DNA from: Pseudomonas californiensis
Lineage (GTDB): Bacteria > Pseudomonadota > Gammaproteobacteria > Pseudomonadales > Pseudomonadaceae
Direction: 5' to 3'
Length of the DNA: 64,000 nt
Assembly (NCBI RefSeq): GCF_021147775.1
Contig: NZ_JAGTPK010000022.1
Span: 18,746-82,745, forward strand
Part shown: piece after piece, positions 7,515 through 15,269 of the stretch
Layout of the letters: each line of letters opens with the position of its first letter
How positions within the stretch are numbered: position 1 is the stretch's first letter
Translations under genes and position numbers: made by a program
Notes under the pieces: model-generated
What the model saw: the letters and a program-made list of their open reading frames with translations, nothing else
Told to the model about the DNA's origin: nothing
Databases searched by the model: none

Positions 7515-9953
7515 ATGTCCCGCTCGTTAGACACCCTAGTGCGCCCCAGCCTGTTGGCCGTTGCCATTGCCGTATGCACGCCGTTGGCCAGCCCGTTGTT
7601 GATGGCCGCGCAACCGTCCGCCAGCGCTCACGCCTACGACCTGCCCGCAGCGCCGTTGGCGACCACGCTTAACCAGATCGCCAGCCAGAGTGGGCTTGCG
7701 CTGAGCCTGGATCCTGCGCTCGCGGCGGGTAAAAACAGCGCTCCGGTCAAGGGGCAGTTCGACGCCGCAGCCGCATTGCGCGAGGCGCTGCGTGGCAGCG
7801 GCCTGCAATTGGTGCAGAGTAGCGCCGGGACTTACACCCTGATGGCGATGGAAGAGGGCACGCTGAGCCTGTCGGACGTCAACATCAATGCCCGCGCCTC
7901 CGCAGCCGAAGGTTCTGAAGCAGCGGGTTATCGCAGCGAGAGTGTCAGCAGCGTCGGCGCGCTGGGCGGCATGAAACTTCAGGATGCGCCTTATTCGATC
8001 AGCGTTACGCCACAGGCTTTGTTGAAGAACATTCAGGCCACGTCGCTGGACGATGTCATCAAGCACAACCCCTTCACCCAAATGTATTCGCCCACCAGTG
8101 CGGGTTATGCCAGTGCGGTGAACATACGCGGCTTCAGCAGCGCGGGCAGCCTGAACATCGCCAACGATGGCTTGCGCTTTACCAATGGCGCCGACGGCAG
8201 CAACTACCTGGAAGAAATGGAGCAGCTGGAAGTCATCACCGGTCTGACCGGCTTCCTCTATGGCCCCGCCTCGCCGGGTGGTCTGGTCAACTACGTGATC
8301 AAGCGTCCTACCTATCAGCGCTATAACAGCGTGACGCTGGGCAATGCCGGAGGTGAAAACTATTACCTGCATGGCGATTTCGGTGGACCGATCGACAGTG
8401 AGGGCAAGTTTGCTTATCGCCTTAACGTGCTGACTCAGGATGGCGAAACGGCGGTGGACATGAACAAGCGCCGTCGCGAGATGATCTCGCTGGCACTGGA
8501 CTGGAACGTTTCCGACGACTTGTTGGTGCAGTTCGATGCATCGCACAAGAAAACCGAAATCCGTGGCCTGACCAGTTACTGGTATTTCGGTGATCAGTCG
8601 TTGCGCCCCAGCGCAGCGTCCCTGGACAACGACAAACTGTACAGCCAGAAGTGGTCGTTCTCGGATTTCGAATCTGACAAGGCCGGCATTCGGGCCAAAT
8701 GGCGCCTGAACGACACCTTTACCTTGCGTACGGCCTTCGCAGCCCAGCAATACACCAGCGAAAACACCTACACCGGGCCGACGGTCTACAGCGCAGGCCA
8801 GTATTCGCAACCGCTGTATGCCTTTGCGCCGATCGAAACCGAAGAAAAGACCGGCTCGCTGTTTCTCGATGCTGCCTTTGATACCGGCTTTATCGGTCAC
8901 AAGGTCACCATGGGCTACCAAGGCAACACGTCCCGACAGAAGCAATACGAAGATCACATCCCGTACACGCCATCGCAGCCAGGCCCTCAATACACATCGC
9001 CCGTCGGCACAATTCCTTTTGATCAGACGCCGCAGGTCGGCAAGCCGTCCTACTCAATCGGCCATGGCAACCAGCGTCTGGCCAACAGCACCGAGAGCAG
9101 CAACTTCCTGATCGGTGATGTAATCACCTTCAGCGAGCAGTGGTCGGCGATCCTGGGCGCGACCAACACCCGTATCAAGAGCTATTCCAACGAATTCGTC
9201 TACGCCAAAGCCTTTGGCTCGGCGGAAACCGAAACCAGATACGACGAAAGCAAAACCTCGCCCAATATCTCTCTGGTTTATAAACCAGTGCCTTGGCTGA
9301 CGACCTACGTGACCTATATCGAAGGCCTGCAGGCGGGCGCCATTGCACCGAGCGGAGTTGCCAACGCGGGTCAGGCCTTCGCACCTGAGGTCAGCGAGCA
9401 ATACGAAATCGGTGCCAAGGCAACCGTGGGCGAAACGCTGTTCACGCTCGCGCTGTTCAACATCGAGAAGCCCAACGGCTATACCAACGGCGCCAACGTG
9501 TATGTGGTTGACGGTCGTCAGGAAAATAACGGGCTTGAGTTCAGCGTAACGGGCAAGGTGATCCCCGAGCTGACCCTGGTCGGCGGTTTCACAGTACTGG
9601 ACCCGAAACTCAAGAAAACCGGTGTCGCAGCGGACGAGGGCAATGCCCCGACCAACGTTGCCAAGCAGTTGGCTAAGGTTTACGCCGAGTACGACATCAA
9701 CCAGATGCCGGGCCTGGCCCTGACGGGCGGTGCGTTCTATACCGGCAGGCAGTACACCGACCAGAGCAACGAAAATGACCTGCCGTCGTTTACGACCTTC
9801 GATGCCGGCGCTCGTTATCGCATGCGCGTATCGGAAAACGACCTGACGTTCCGGGTCAACCTGAGCAACCTGGCGAACAAGGAATACTGGCTTAACAGCA
9901 GCTACCTCGGCGACCCTCGCACTCTCGCGTTCTCCGCACAACTGGAGTTCTGA
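7515..9953 (+). CDS. TonB-dependent siderophore receptor with N-terminal STN domain
   Basis: An 812-residue outer-membrane receptor. After a signal peptide (to about residue 38) comes an STN/secretin-like domain (YDLPAAPLATTLNQIASQSG), then a plug (LGGMKLQDAPYSISVTPQ, VEVITGLTGFLYG-like segment GFLYGPASPGGLVNYVIKRP) and a beta-barrel ending in a terminal Phe (FSAQLEF). Such receptors import ferric siderophores with TonB energy. An STN domain usually signals to an anti-sigma factor, but no FecI/FecR-type pair lies nearby, so the partner is elsewhere or lost. The start at 7515 follows AGGAG. The substrate cannot be told from sequence. Confidence 0.9.
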   Translation: MSRSLDTLVRPSLLAVAIAVCTPLASPLLMAAQPSASAHAYDLPAAPLATTLNQIASQSGLALSLDPALAAGKNSAPVKGQFDAAAALREALRGSGLQLVQSSAGTYTLMAMEEGTLSLSDVNINARASAAEGSEAAGYRSESVSSVGALGGMKLQDAPYSISVTPQALLKNIQATSLDDVIKHNPFTQMYSPTSAGYASAVNIRGFSSAGSLNIANDGLRFTNGADGSNYLEEMEQLEVITGLTGFLYGPASPGGLVNYVIKRPTYQRYNSVTLGNAGGENYYLHGDFGGPIDSEGKFAYRLNVLTQDGETAVDMNKRRREMISLALDWNVSDDLLVQFDASHKKTEIRGLTSYWYFGDQSLRPSAASLDNDKLYSQKWSFSDFESDKAGIRAKWRLNDTFTLRTAFAAQQYTSENTYTGPTVYSAGQYSQPLYAFAPIETEEKTGSLFLDAAFDTGFIGHKVTMGYQGNTSRQKQYEDHIPYTPSQPGPQYTSPVGTIPFDQTPQVGKPSYSIGHGNQRLANSTESSNFLIGDVITFSEQWSAILGATNTRIKSYSNEFVYAKAFGSAETETRYDESKTSPNISLVYKPVPWLTTYVTYIEGLQAGAIAPSGVANAGQAFAPEVSEQYEIGAKATVGETLFTLALFNIEKPNGYTNGANVYVVDGRQENNGLEFSVTGKVIPELTLVGGFTVLDPKLKKTGVAADEGNAPTNVAKQLAKVYAEYDINQMPGLALTGGAFYTGRQYTDQSNENDLPSFTTFDAGARYRMRVSENDLTFRVNLSNLANKEYWLNSSYLGDPRTLAFSAQLEF

Positions 9954-9970
9954 CTGGCAGAGTCTCTGTC

Positions 9971-10006
9971 GGAGTCAGCCGGGCAGCGTTCCGTTTGCTG
10001 ACGAAG
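9971..10006 (+). repeat. REP-like 36-bp repeat, copy A
   Basis: This copy and the one at 10086-10121 match at 34 of 36 positions in the same orientation, 115 bp apart. The core is GGAGTCAGCCGGG followed by CGGCGTTCCG and GCTGACGAAG. Related copies lie at 38936-38966 and 50322-50395. Confidence 0.75.
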
Positions 10007-10085
10007 GGGCCGGTGAATCCAGCAGATCTCTGGCGCTGGTCAGTCAGTTCTCGCGAGCAAATGGAGCGCCGCCCGTCGGCCTGTG

Positions 10086-10121
10086 GGAGTCAGCCGGGCG
10101 GCGTTCCGTCTGCTGACGAAG
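10086..10121 (+). repeat. REP-like 36-bp repeat, copy B
   Basis: Second direct copy of the element at 9971-10006, just before the convergent ychJ stop. The spacer between the copies holds no gene. Confidence 0.75.
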
Positions 10122-10138
10122 AGGTCGGTCCTGGTGAT

Positions 10139-10612
10139 TCAGGCGATGTATGCCGAGCAGCACTTCTTGAATTTCTGGTCGCTGCCGCATGGGCAAGCAT
10201 CATTGCGGCCTGCCTTGAGTGGGACAGTCGAGTCGATGAAATACCAGCGGTCCTGATTCTGTACGAAGGACGAGCGCTCCTTGTGGCTGTGTTCGCCGCT
10301 GCCGTCGTGCCAGCGCGCAGTAAAGGTCACGAAGGCATGCTCCGGCTTGCCGCCGAACACTTCGGTACTTTCCACTTCCAGCCCCAGCCAGGTGCTTTGC
10401 GCGCTCCACTGCGTGATCGCCTCGCGGTCCAGCGCGCTTTGTTGCGCAGGCAAGGTGGTTTGCACCACATAATCCGTCAGCCCCAGCACGTAGGCGCTGT
10501 AACGCGAGCGCATCAGTTTTTCTGCGCAGGGTGCCGGCAGGCCTGCGTGATAATGCCCGCAGCAGGCCAGCAACAGATCGCCGCTGCCGCAGGGGCAAAT
10601 TGCACTACTCAT
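10139..10612 (-). CDS. YchJ-family protein with two SEC-C motifs
   Basis: A 157-residue YchJ/UPF0225 protein. It starts with a Cys motif (AICPCGSGDLLLACCG), has a central NTF2-like domain (MRSRYSAYVLGLTDYVVQT, HKERSSFVQNQDRWYFIDS) and ends in a SEC-C zinc motif (RNDACPCGSDQKFKKCC). The family is conserved in proteobacteria; the function is unsettled. The ATG at 10612 lies 3 bases after the stop of the DUF6231 gene, so the two are probably one operon. It converges on the TonB receptor gene, with REP-like repeats between. Confidence 0.85.
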   Translation of the reverse strand: MSSAICPCGSGDLLLACCGHYHAGLPAPCAEKLMRSRYSAYVLGLTDYVVQTTLPAQQSALDREAITQWSAQSTWLGLEVESTEVFGGKPEHAFVTFTARWHDGSGEHSHKERSSFVQNQDRWYFIDSTVPLKAGRNDACPCGSDQKFKKCCSAYIA

Positions 10613-10615
10613 GAT

Positions 10616-11113
10616 TCACCACCAATACTTTCCGAAATTCTCCGGGTTGGCCCAGTATTTCGCGTTCAGCCAATCAGGGACTTGTTTGTATTCACGCAAG
10701 TCATAGGTAAACAACGTCAGGACCTGCTCGTCTCGGGTGAAGCGTTCGCTGGCTTGCAGCGCCAGCGAGAAAAAGTCGGTTTCCTGCCAGCCGCAGGCCT
10801 GCAAGTCGGCCAGCACCGCGATGCGACTGGCGTTCAGGTTGCGAATGCCCCCGAGCAGTTCCAGCCCGGTGCGCTTGGGCATGTGCTCCAGGCAATCGAC
10901 GACCAGCGCCAGATCAAAACGTCTGGCTGCCAGGTCCGCGGGCAACGTACCGGGCTCGGCCTGTGCTATTTCGGTGTTCGGGTGCGCGTCCTTGAACGCC
11001 TCCAGCGCAGGAAAGACTTGCGCTCCAATCAATAGAAGACGTTCGGGCGCGTAGCGGTCCAGCAGAGCGGCCAGCGCTTGCTGCGGTGTGCGGGTGGAAT
11101 AACCGGCAGTCAT
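10616..11113 (-). CDS. DUF6231 family, methyltransferase-like protein
   Basis: A 165-residue protein. Its central part (RLLLIGAQVFPALEAF, then FDLALVVDCLEHMPKRTGLE) looks like a SAM-dependent methyltransferase fold, but the usual glycine-rich first loop is weak, so it may be a degenerate relative without catalysis. It ends in an aromatic tail (AKYWANPENFGKYWW). It is upstream of and probably cotranscribed with ychJ. The role is unknown. Confidence 0.65.
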   Translation of the reverse strand: MTAGYSTRTPQQALAALLDRYAPERLLLIGAQVFPALEAFKDAHPNTEIAQAEPGTLPADLAARRFDLALVVDCLEHMPKRTGLELLGGIRNLNASRIAVLADLQACGWQETDFFSLALQASERFTRDEQVLTLFTYDLREYKQVPDWLNAKYWANPENFGKYWW

Positions 11114-11365
11114 CGAAAGTCCTCTGGTTGACTTGCAAGACTAGCCTGCGCAACTGACTCTGAAAAGCGCAGCGCTTGACGGCAGGCATCCAGAAGCGCG
11201 CCTCCGGGCGACAGTGGGATGAAGGTTTGATGTTTATTCCTGTACAGACTTATGTTTTTCAAGAGAGCGCTGGCATATTCGCGGTGCAGGACGTCTACTG
11301 TGCGGCGACGAAAAAGCGTGCGAAGAATTCGCTTTCGTAAACACGTCATGACCAGGGAGCATGCA

Positions 11366-11641
11366 ATGAAGTGGGTTTGGGGCTTTGGGAAGATCTTGAT
11401 GCTGGGCTTCTGGCTGGTGGTGCTGATCAATGCCGTTTTTGAAGCGCCCAGCCCGCTGGGCGTGATGATCGATATGGCTGGCAGTATTGTGTTGCTGACC
11501 CACCTGCTGGAATTGATTCTGTTCAACGGCAGCCTGCGCGGTCGCCGGCATCCTTGGCGAGACAGAGGCAAAATTGTCCTGTTTGGCATCTTTCATCTCC
11601 AATCCATTGGCCGTTCGGCTTCGGGGCACTCCCATGCGTAA
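11366..11641 (+). CDS. DUF1145 (YhhL-like) inner membrane protein
   Basis: A 91-residue protein with two hydrophobic segments (ILMLGFWLVVLINAVF and GVMIDMAGSIVLLTHLLELIL) and a basic cytoplasmic tail. It matches the DUF1145 family of small membrane proteins of unknown role. The start at 11366 has GGGAG 6 bases upstream. Its stop overlaps the start of the collagen-like gene by 8 bases, so translation of the two is probably coupled. Confidence 0.75.
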   Translation: MKWVWGFGKILMLGFWLVVLINAVFEAPSPLGVMIDMAGSIVLLTHLLELILFNGSLRGRRHPWRDRGKIVLFGIFHLQSIGRSASGHSHA

Positions 11642-12392
11642 TCTCGTTTTACTCGCGGCGTTGTTCAGCCCTCTGGCCATGGCTCAGGCCATTATTGTCG
11701 CGCCGCATTCGTTGATGCGCCTGCCCGGTAACAACAGCGTGCTGCAGGTGGACCGTCTGGAAGTGGCCGATTACGGCACGTTGCTGATCCCGGCCGGCAT
11801 CGATGATGTCAAGATCGGTCAGCTTGTGCTGGGCCACGAGGCCCGTATCGCTATCGTGCCTGGCGTGCAGATGTTCAAACTGGTGGTTGACCACGCTGAA
11901 CTGGGCACCGGCAGCCAAATCACTGCACGTGGCGCTCCGGGTACGTTCGAGAAGGCTCCGTTGCCGGGGCGTAACCTGACCGTGCGTCTGCAAAACCTGA
12001 ACGCCGAGCAGTTGTCGATCGATGCGCGCGGTGGTGCAGGCGGACCGGGGTACGCCGGTCTCGATGGCGGCAATGGCGAAGCGCCGGGCTGCACCTTTGG
12101 TCAGGCCGGACGTGGCTATGACGGTGACAACGGCGGCAATGGTCGAGACGGCGCAGCCGGTGCACTGGTTCGTCTGGAGTTGCCACAGAGTTATCCGGCC
12201 GAGCGTATCAAGGTCAATGTCGAGGGTGGTGCACCGGGCAAAGGCGGAGAGGGCGGCAAGGCAGGCAAAGGCGGCGCCTCGAAGGGCTGCATCGTTTATC
12301 GCGCGGACGGCGGCAAGGCTGGCAAGCCCGGTGAAGTCGGCCAGCCAGGCGTCGCAGGTCCGGCAGGTTCGCTGACCGTGCAGCGTCTGTAA
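11634..12392 (+). CDS. Secreted collagen-like (Gly-X-Y) protein
   Basis: A 252-residue exported protein. A signal peptide (RNLVLLAALFSPLAMAQA) leads to a beta-rich region of about 110 residues (LEVADYGTLLIPAGID, GHEARIAIVPGVQMF) and then Gly-X-Y-rich stretches (GGAGGPGYAGLDGGNGEA, then KGGEGGKAGKGG and GKPGEVGQPGVAGPAG). Two lone cysteines (CTFGQAG, GCIVYR) may form a disulfide. Bacterial collagen-like proteins often form trimers at the cell surface or in the matrix. The start overlaps the end of the DUF1145 gene. The function is not known. Confidence 0.75.
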   Translation: MRNLVLLAALFSPLAMAQAIIVAPHSLMRLPGNNSVLQVDRLEVADYGTLLIPAGIDDVKIGQLVLGHEARIAIVPGVQMFKLVVDHAELGTGSQITARGAPGTFEKAPLPGRNLTVRLQNLNAEQLSIDARGGAGGPGYAGLDGGNGEAPGCTFGQAGRGYDGDNGGNGRDGAAGALVRLELPQSYPAERIKVNVEGGAPGKGGEGGKAGKGGASKGCIVYRADGGKAGKPGEVGQPGVAGPAGSLTVQRL

Positions 12393-12402
12393 TCATCTGA
12401 TC

Positions 12403-12435
12403 GGCGCCCGGATCTGCTCAACAGATTCAGGCGCC
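12403..12435. terminator. Hairpin between convergent genes
   Basis: A 14-base stem with two mismatches (GGCGCCCGGATCTG against CAGATTCAGGCGCC) separates the collagen-like gene and the NUP gene, which converge here. It lacks a clear T-tract. Confidence 0.45.
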
Positions 12436-12449
12436 TTCAGAACACCTCC

Positions 12450-13472
12450 TTACTGCGGTACGCCGTTCTCCCAGCTTTTCCAGTCACTGATGATTGCCTG
12501 CACCAGCGGATTGCCGGTGCGGTAGAGATTTTCCAGCGCGGGTACGAATGCGCCCTGATCGGCATATTTCAGCAGGTTATCCACTTCACTGTAGCCCGGA
12601 TAAGGCCGATCAAAGTCAGAACCGGCGCGCACTACGGCCAGACGGCTGACGTCCACCTTGCCGGCCTTGCTGGCGCGCAGCAGTGCTTCGTACGTGGAGT
12701 TGTCTTCCTGCTGAGTGGTGCAATAGACCCCTTTGTTATCGGTCAGCAGGCGTGTCCAGACTTCCGCCCGCTCGCTCAGCCGCGTCCCGGAAAACCATGT
12801 ATTGCCCGCCACCGTGTCGCACTGGGTCACCTGCGGCGGCTGGTTGGCGGGCGCATAAGGGTATTTGACGCGCCAGGCGGCTGATTCCTTGCTCTCACTG
12901 AGCGCTACCTTCTGCGACAGGGCAAACGCCTTGGCTTGCAGTTTGGGGTTGAGCTCGAAGACTTCGGTCTTGTAGTCCAGCGGCGGTTTTTCGTTGGGGC
13001 CTTTGGTGTTGATGCCCAGGTAACCGGTCGGCCAGTCCTTGGGAACATCCCGCGAATCGATTTCCCATTGAGTGCCGAACTCCACCAGATAGTGCGCCCA
13101 GGCAGTGGTGCCAAGGCTGCCGTGGTGCGGATTGATCCCGGCAATACCCGCCACGATAAAGTAGGTTTTGCGCAGGTCGAACTGCGGCGAAAGGGCCAGC
13201 GCGAGCGTCGAGGCCGCAGCGTTGGTCTGCCCCATCCCCGTCACCATAAGGCACGTGTCCTGCTCGTTGCAGCGCACGGTCGGGTATTCGGCGGCCAGCC
13301 CAGGCACTTCAATCTCCTTGGTCAAATGCAGTCGGTCGATCCAGTTCTGCGCTTCGGGCGCAAACATGGCGATCAGCATCACCTTGGGCGTGACGGGCGT
13401 GGTTGCTGCCCAGATGCCGGGGCTGAGCAGGGCGAGCGTGGCGCAGAGTGCAGCACGGGTTGTGTGTTTCAT
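12450..13472 (-). CDS. Purine nucleoside permease/phosphorylase-like (NUP family) exported protein
   Basis: A 340-residue protein with a signal peptide (RAALCATLALLSPGIWAA) and the NUP domain (VMLIAMFAPEAQNWID, TGMGQTNAAASTLALAL, VAGIAGINPHHGSLGTTAWA, YSEVDNLLKYADQG). The family is called purine nucleoside permease after a fungal member, but the fold resembles nucleoside phosphorylases/hydrolases, so a periplasmic nucleoside-handling enzyme is as likely as a carrier. It follows the Tsx-like porin gene with a 26-base gap, indicating an operon for nucleoside uptake. The start at 13472 has AGGAG 5 bases upstream. Confidence 0.8.
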   Translation of the reverse strand: MKHTTRAALCATLALLSPGIWAATTPVTPKVMLIAMFAPEAQNWIDRLHLTKEIEVPGLAAEYPTVRCNEQDTCLMVTGMGQTNAAASTLALALSPQFDLRKTYFIVAGIAGINPHHGSLGTTAWAHYLVEFGTQWEIDSRDVPKDWPTGYLGINTKGPNEKPPLDYKTEVFELNPKLQAKAFALSQKVALSESKESAAWRVKYPYAPANQPPQVTQCDTVAGNTWFSGTRLSERAEVWTRLLTDNKGVYCTTQQEDNSTYEALLRASKAGKVDVSRLAVVRAGSDFDRPYPGYSEVDNLLKYADQGAFVPALENLYRTGNPLVQAIISDWKSWENGVPQ

Positions 13473-13498
13473 GAAAACTCCTGTCGTCAAAACCATGT

Positions 13499-14473
13499 TC
13501 AGAACTGATAGCCCACGCCGGCGTAATAGCCCCAGCCGTCAGAGCGTGCGCGGAAGTTGCCTTCACCGAAGTTCAGCTCACTGCCGTCCTGCCAATTGCC
13601 GCCGTTGTGGAAATAACGACCCACGAGGGTAAAGCGCAGGTGAGGAAACGCATAAAGCAGCACGTTGGTGGCTACGGTGGAATTGCCCGTGCGCGCCGGG
13701 TCGTTCTTCAGGTCCGAACCGAAGTCGAAATTGGTAAAGCCGATGTAGGTCAGCGACGCACCGTTATCGAAGCGGCTGATCGGCACGATGTATTTGAGCT
13801 GGGCGCGATAGCCGTCCCACGAATACTCATTGCTGGCGCCGTAGTTTTCCCACTGATAGCGGCCATAGAAGTTGGCCGACAGGTTGATCCGCGAGTGAGT
13901 CTCGATATCGGTGCCGATACCGCTGTAAAGCGTATTGGCGCGATTGGCCGAGTTGCTGCCGTGGTCATAGATCCAGTCGAAGGCAACGTACCATTCCTTG
14001 AAAGGGCCGACTGCCAGGCTGCGTCCGGCCAGGTAATCGATGGAAATCCGTGGCTCATGCTCCATGAAAACCGGCGAGCCGTGGTCCCAGACACCCTTGT
14101 CGTTGCGGTTGCCGATATCTAGAATCTTTGGCACGTCGATATAGCCATACAGCTCGAACGGACCTTTGCGACCGAAGTACTCGTACTCCAGATAAATGTC
14201 ATCCACCGGTTGCGGACCGAAGCTGATGTCCTTGCTACCAATCAGGGTCAGGTCCTGATTGAACCAGTCCGAGAGATAGATGCCTTTGCCTTCCTTGGGC
14301 GAGGCGGGTGGGCTGAGCGACTCCCCTTGTGCGGAATCTCCAGGCGTCGTGGGCTGGGCGTGCAGCGTCGCGCAGGGCAGTGCGGCGACGGTAGCCAATA
14401 GCAGCGTCAGGAAATGCCTGGAAGACGCTGTGCGCCTGCCAGTGTCAGGCGGAGTAGAGGACTGCTGTGGCAT
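13499..14473 (-). CDS. Tsx-like nucleoside-specific outer-membrane channel
   Basis: A 324-residue protein with a signal peptide (HFLTLLLATVAALPCATLHA), a Pro/Ser linker and a 12-strand Tsx/OmpK barrel (YLSDWFNQDLTLIGSKD, DDIYLEYEYFGRKGPFELYG, YVAFDWIYDHGSNSANRANT), ending in the outer-membrane signature YQF. Tsx passes nucleosides across the outer membrane. Together with the NUP-family gene 26 bases downstream it forms a two-gene nucleoside locus. The start at 14473 follows AGGAG at a good distance; the frame extends to 14533 without support. Confidence 0.85.
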   Translation of the reverse strand: MPQQSSTPPDTGRRTASSRHFLTLLLATVAALPCATLHAQPTTPGDSAQGESLSPPASPKEGKGIYLSDWFNQDLTLIGSKDISFGPQPVDDIYLEYEYFGRKGPFELYGYIDVPKILDIGNRNDKGVWDHGSPVFMEHEPRISIDYLAGRSLAVGPFKEWYVAFDWIYDHGSNSANRANTLYSGIGTDIETHSRINLSANFYGRYQWENYGASNEYSWDGYRAQLKYIVPISRFDNGASLTYIGFTNFDFGSDLKNDPARTGNSTVATNVLLYAFPHLRFTLVGRYFHNGGNWQDGSELNFGEGNFRARSDGWGYYAGVGYQF

Positions 14474-14697
14474 TGAAGCTCCTTTTCGTGGGCACGTACA
14501 ACTCAGCGCAAACGTTTGCACAGTGCATGCCAAAGGAATTCAAGTCATTGATTTTAAAAGTTAATTGTTGAATAAAGTGTCTGAGTGGGCAGGAATTTGC
14601 CCGGATGTTGTGCGCGATGTCACCTTGAATGCCCTTGTATGTTCCTTTTCGCGCACTGAAAGACGGGCAAAAGGTGGCCTTATGCCTTTGTTATGCC

Positions 14698-15162
14698 TCA
14701 GAAAACCGGACGTGCGGCCGCGATCACAATGATTGCCAGACCGATGATCAGATTGGCTCCGACCAGCCGTCGGATTTTACCCAGCGCTGCAACACCCTCT
14801 GCCCATTGCTCGGTTTCTACCGCTCGACGCAGCTCAGGCAATTGCAGCGAATGGATACGCAGGAACAGTGCAACCATCACCACATACAGCCCCATCATGA
14901 GTTGCACATAACGCGGGGCTGTTTCAAAACCGGTGAAGTTCAGCTGGATCATGCCAATCCCGGTCACCGGCAGCACTACCACTGCAGCCCATACCCAGAC
15001 AAAGAAACGCGGAAACACCTGGACCCACACTTTCAGGCGCGACGGGCCTTCCAGTGCTGCAATGATGGCTGGGCGCAAGACCATCCAGGCGAAAAACATA
15101 CCGCCAACCCAGATCAGGGCCGCCAGTAAATGCAGCGTATAAACAGCGGAAAATGCAGTCAT
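14698..15162 (-). CDS. CopD-family-like integral membrane protein
   Basis: A 154-residue protein with four membrane segments (TLHLLAALIWVGGMFFAWMV, FFVWVWAAVVVLPVTGIGM, LMMGLYVVMVALFLRI, ANLIIGLAIIVIAAAR). The first segment HLLAALIWVGG is typical of CopD/YchJ-neighbour membrane proteins, some of which handle copper or haem. No copper genes lie nearby, so the substrate is unknown. It diverges from dinG. Confidence 0.75.
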   Translation of the reverse strand: MTAFSAVYTLHLLAALIWVGGMFFAWMVLRPAIIAALEGPSRLKVWVQVFPRFFVWVWAAVVVLPVTGIGMIQLNFTGFETAPRYVQLMMGLYVVMVALFLRIHSLQLPELRRAVETEQWAEGVAALGKIRRLVGANLIIGLAIIVIAAARPVF

Positions 15163-15194
15163 CAGGTACTCCGTTCTGCGCGGATGGATTTAGC

Positions 15195-15209
15195 GCGCTA
15201 TGATAGCGC
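15195..15209. promoter_or_regulatory. Perfect palindrome over a possible dinG -10 element
   Basis: GCGCTAT-G-ATAGCGC is a perfect 7-bp inverted repeat in the gap between the CopD-like gene and dinG. It contains TATGAT, a good -10 hexamer. No CTG-N10-CAG LexA box was found in this gap. Confidence 0.35.
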
Positions 15210-15269
15210 CCACTCAGAACCACTGAAAATTTATCCAGCCTTTTTTGCCGTGCCCCCGAACCGAAGCCA

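Noticed and set aside
15163..15269. LexA box for dinG
   Set aside because: No CTG-N10-CAG with an AT-rich core was found in the gap.
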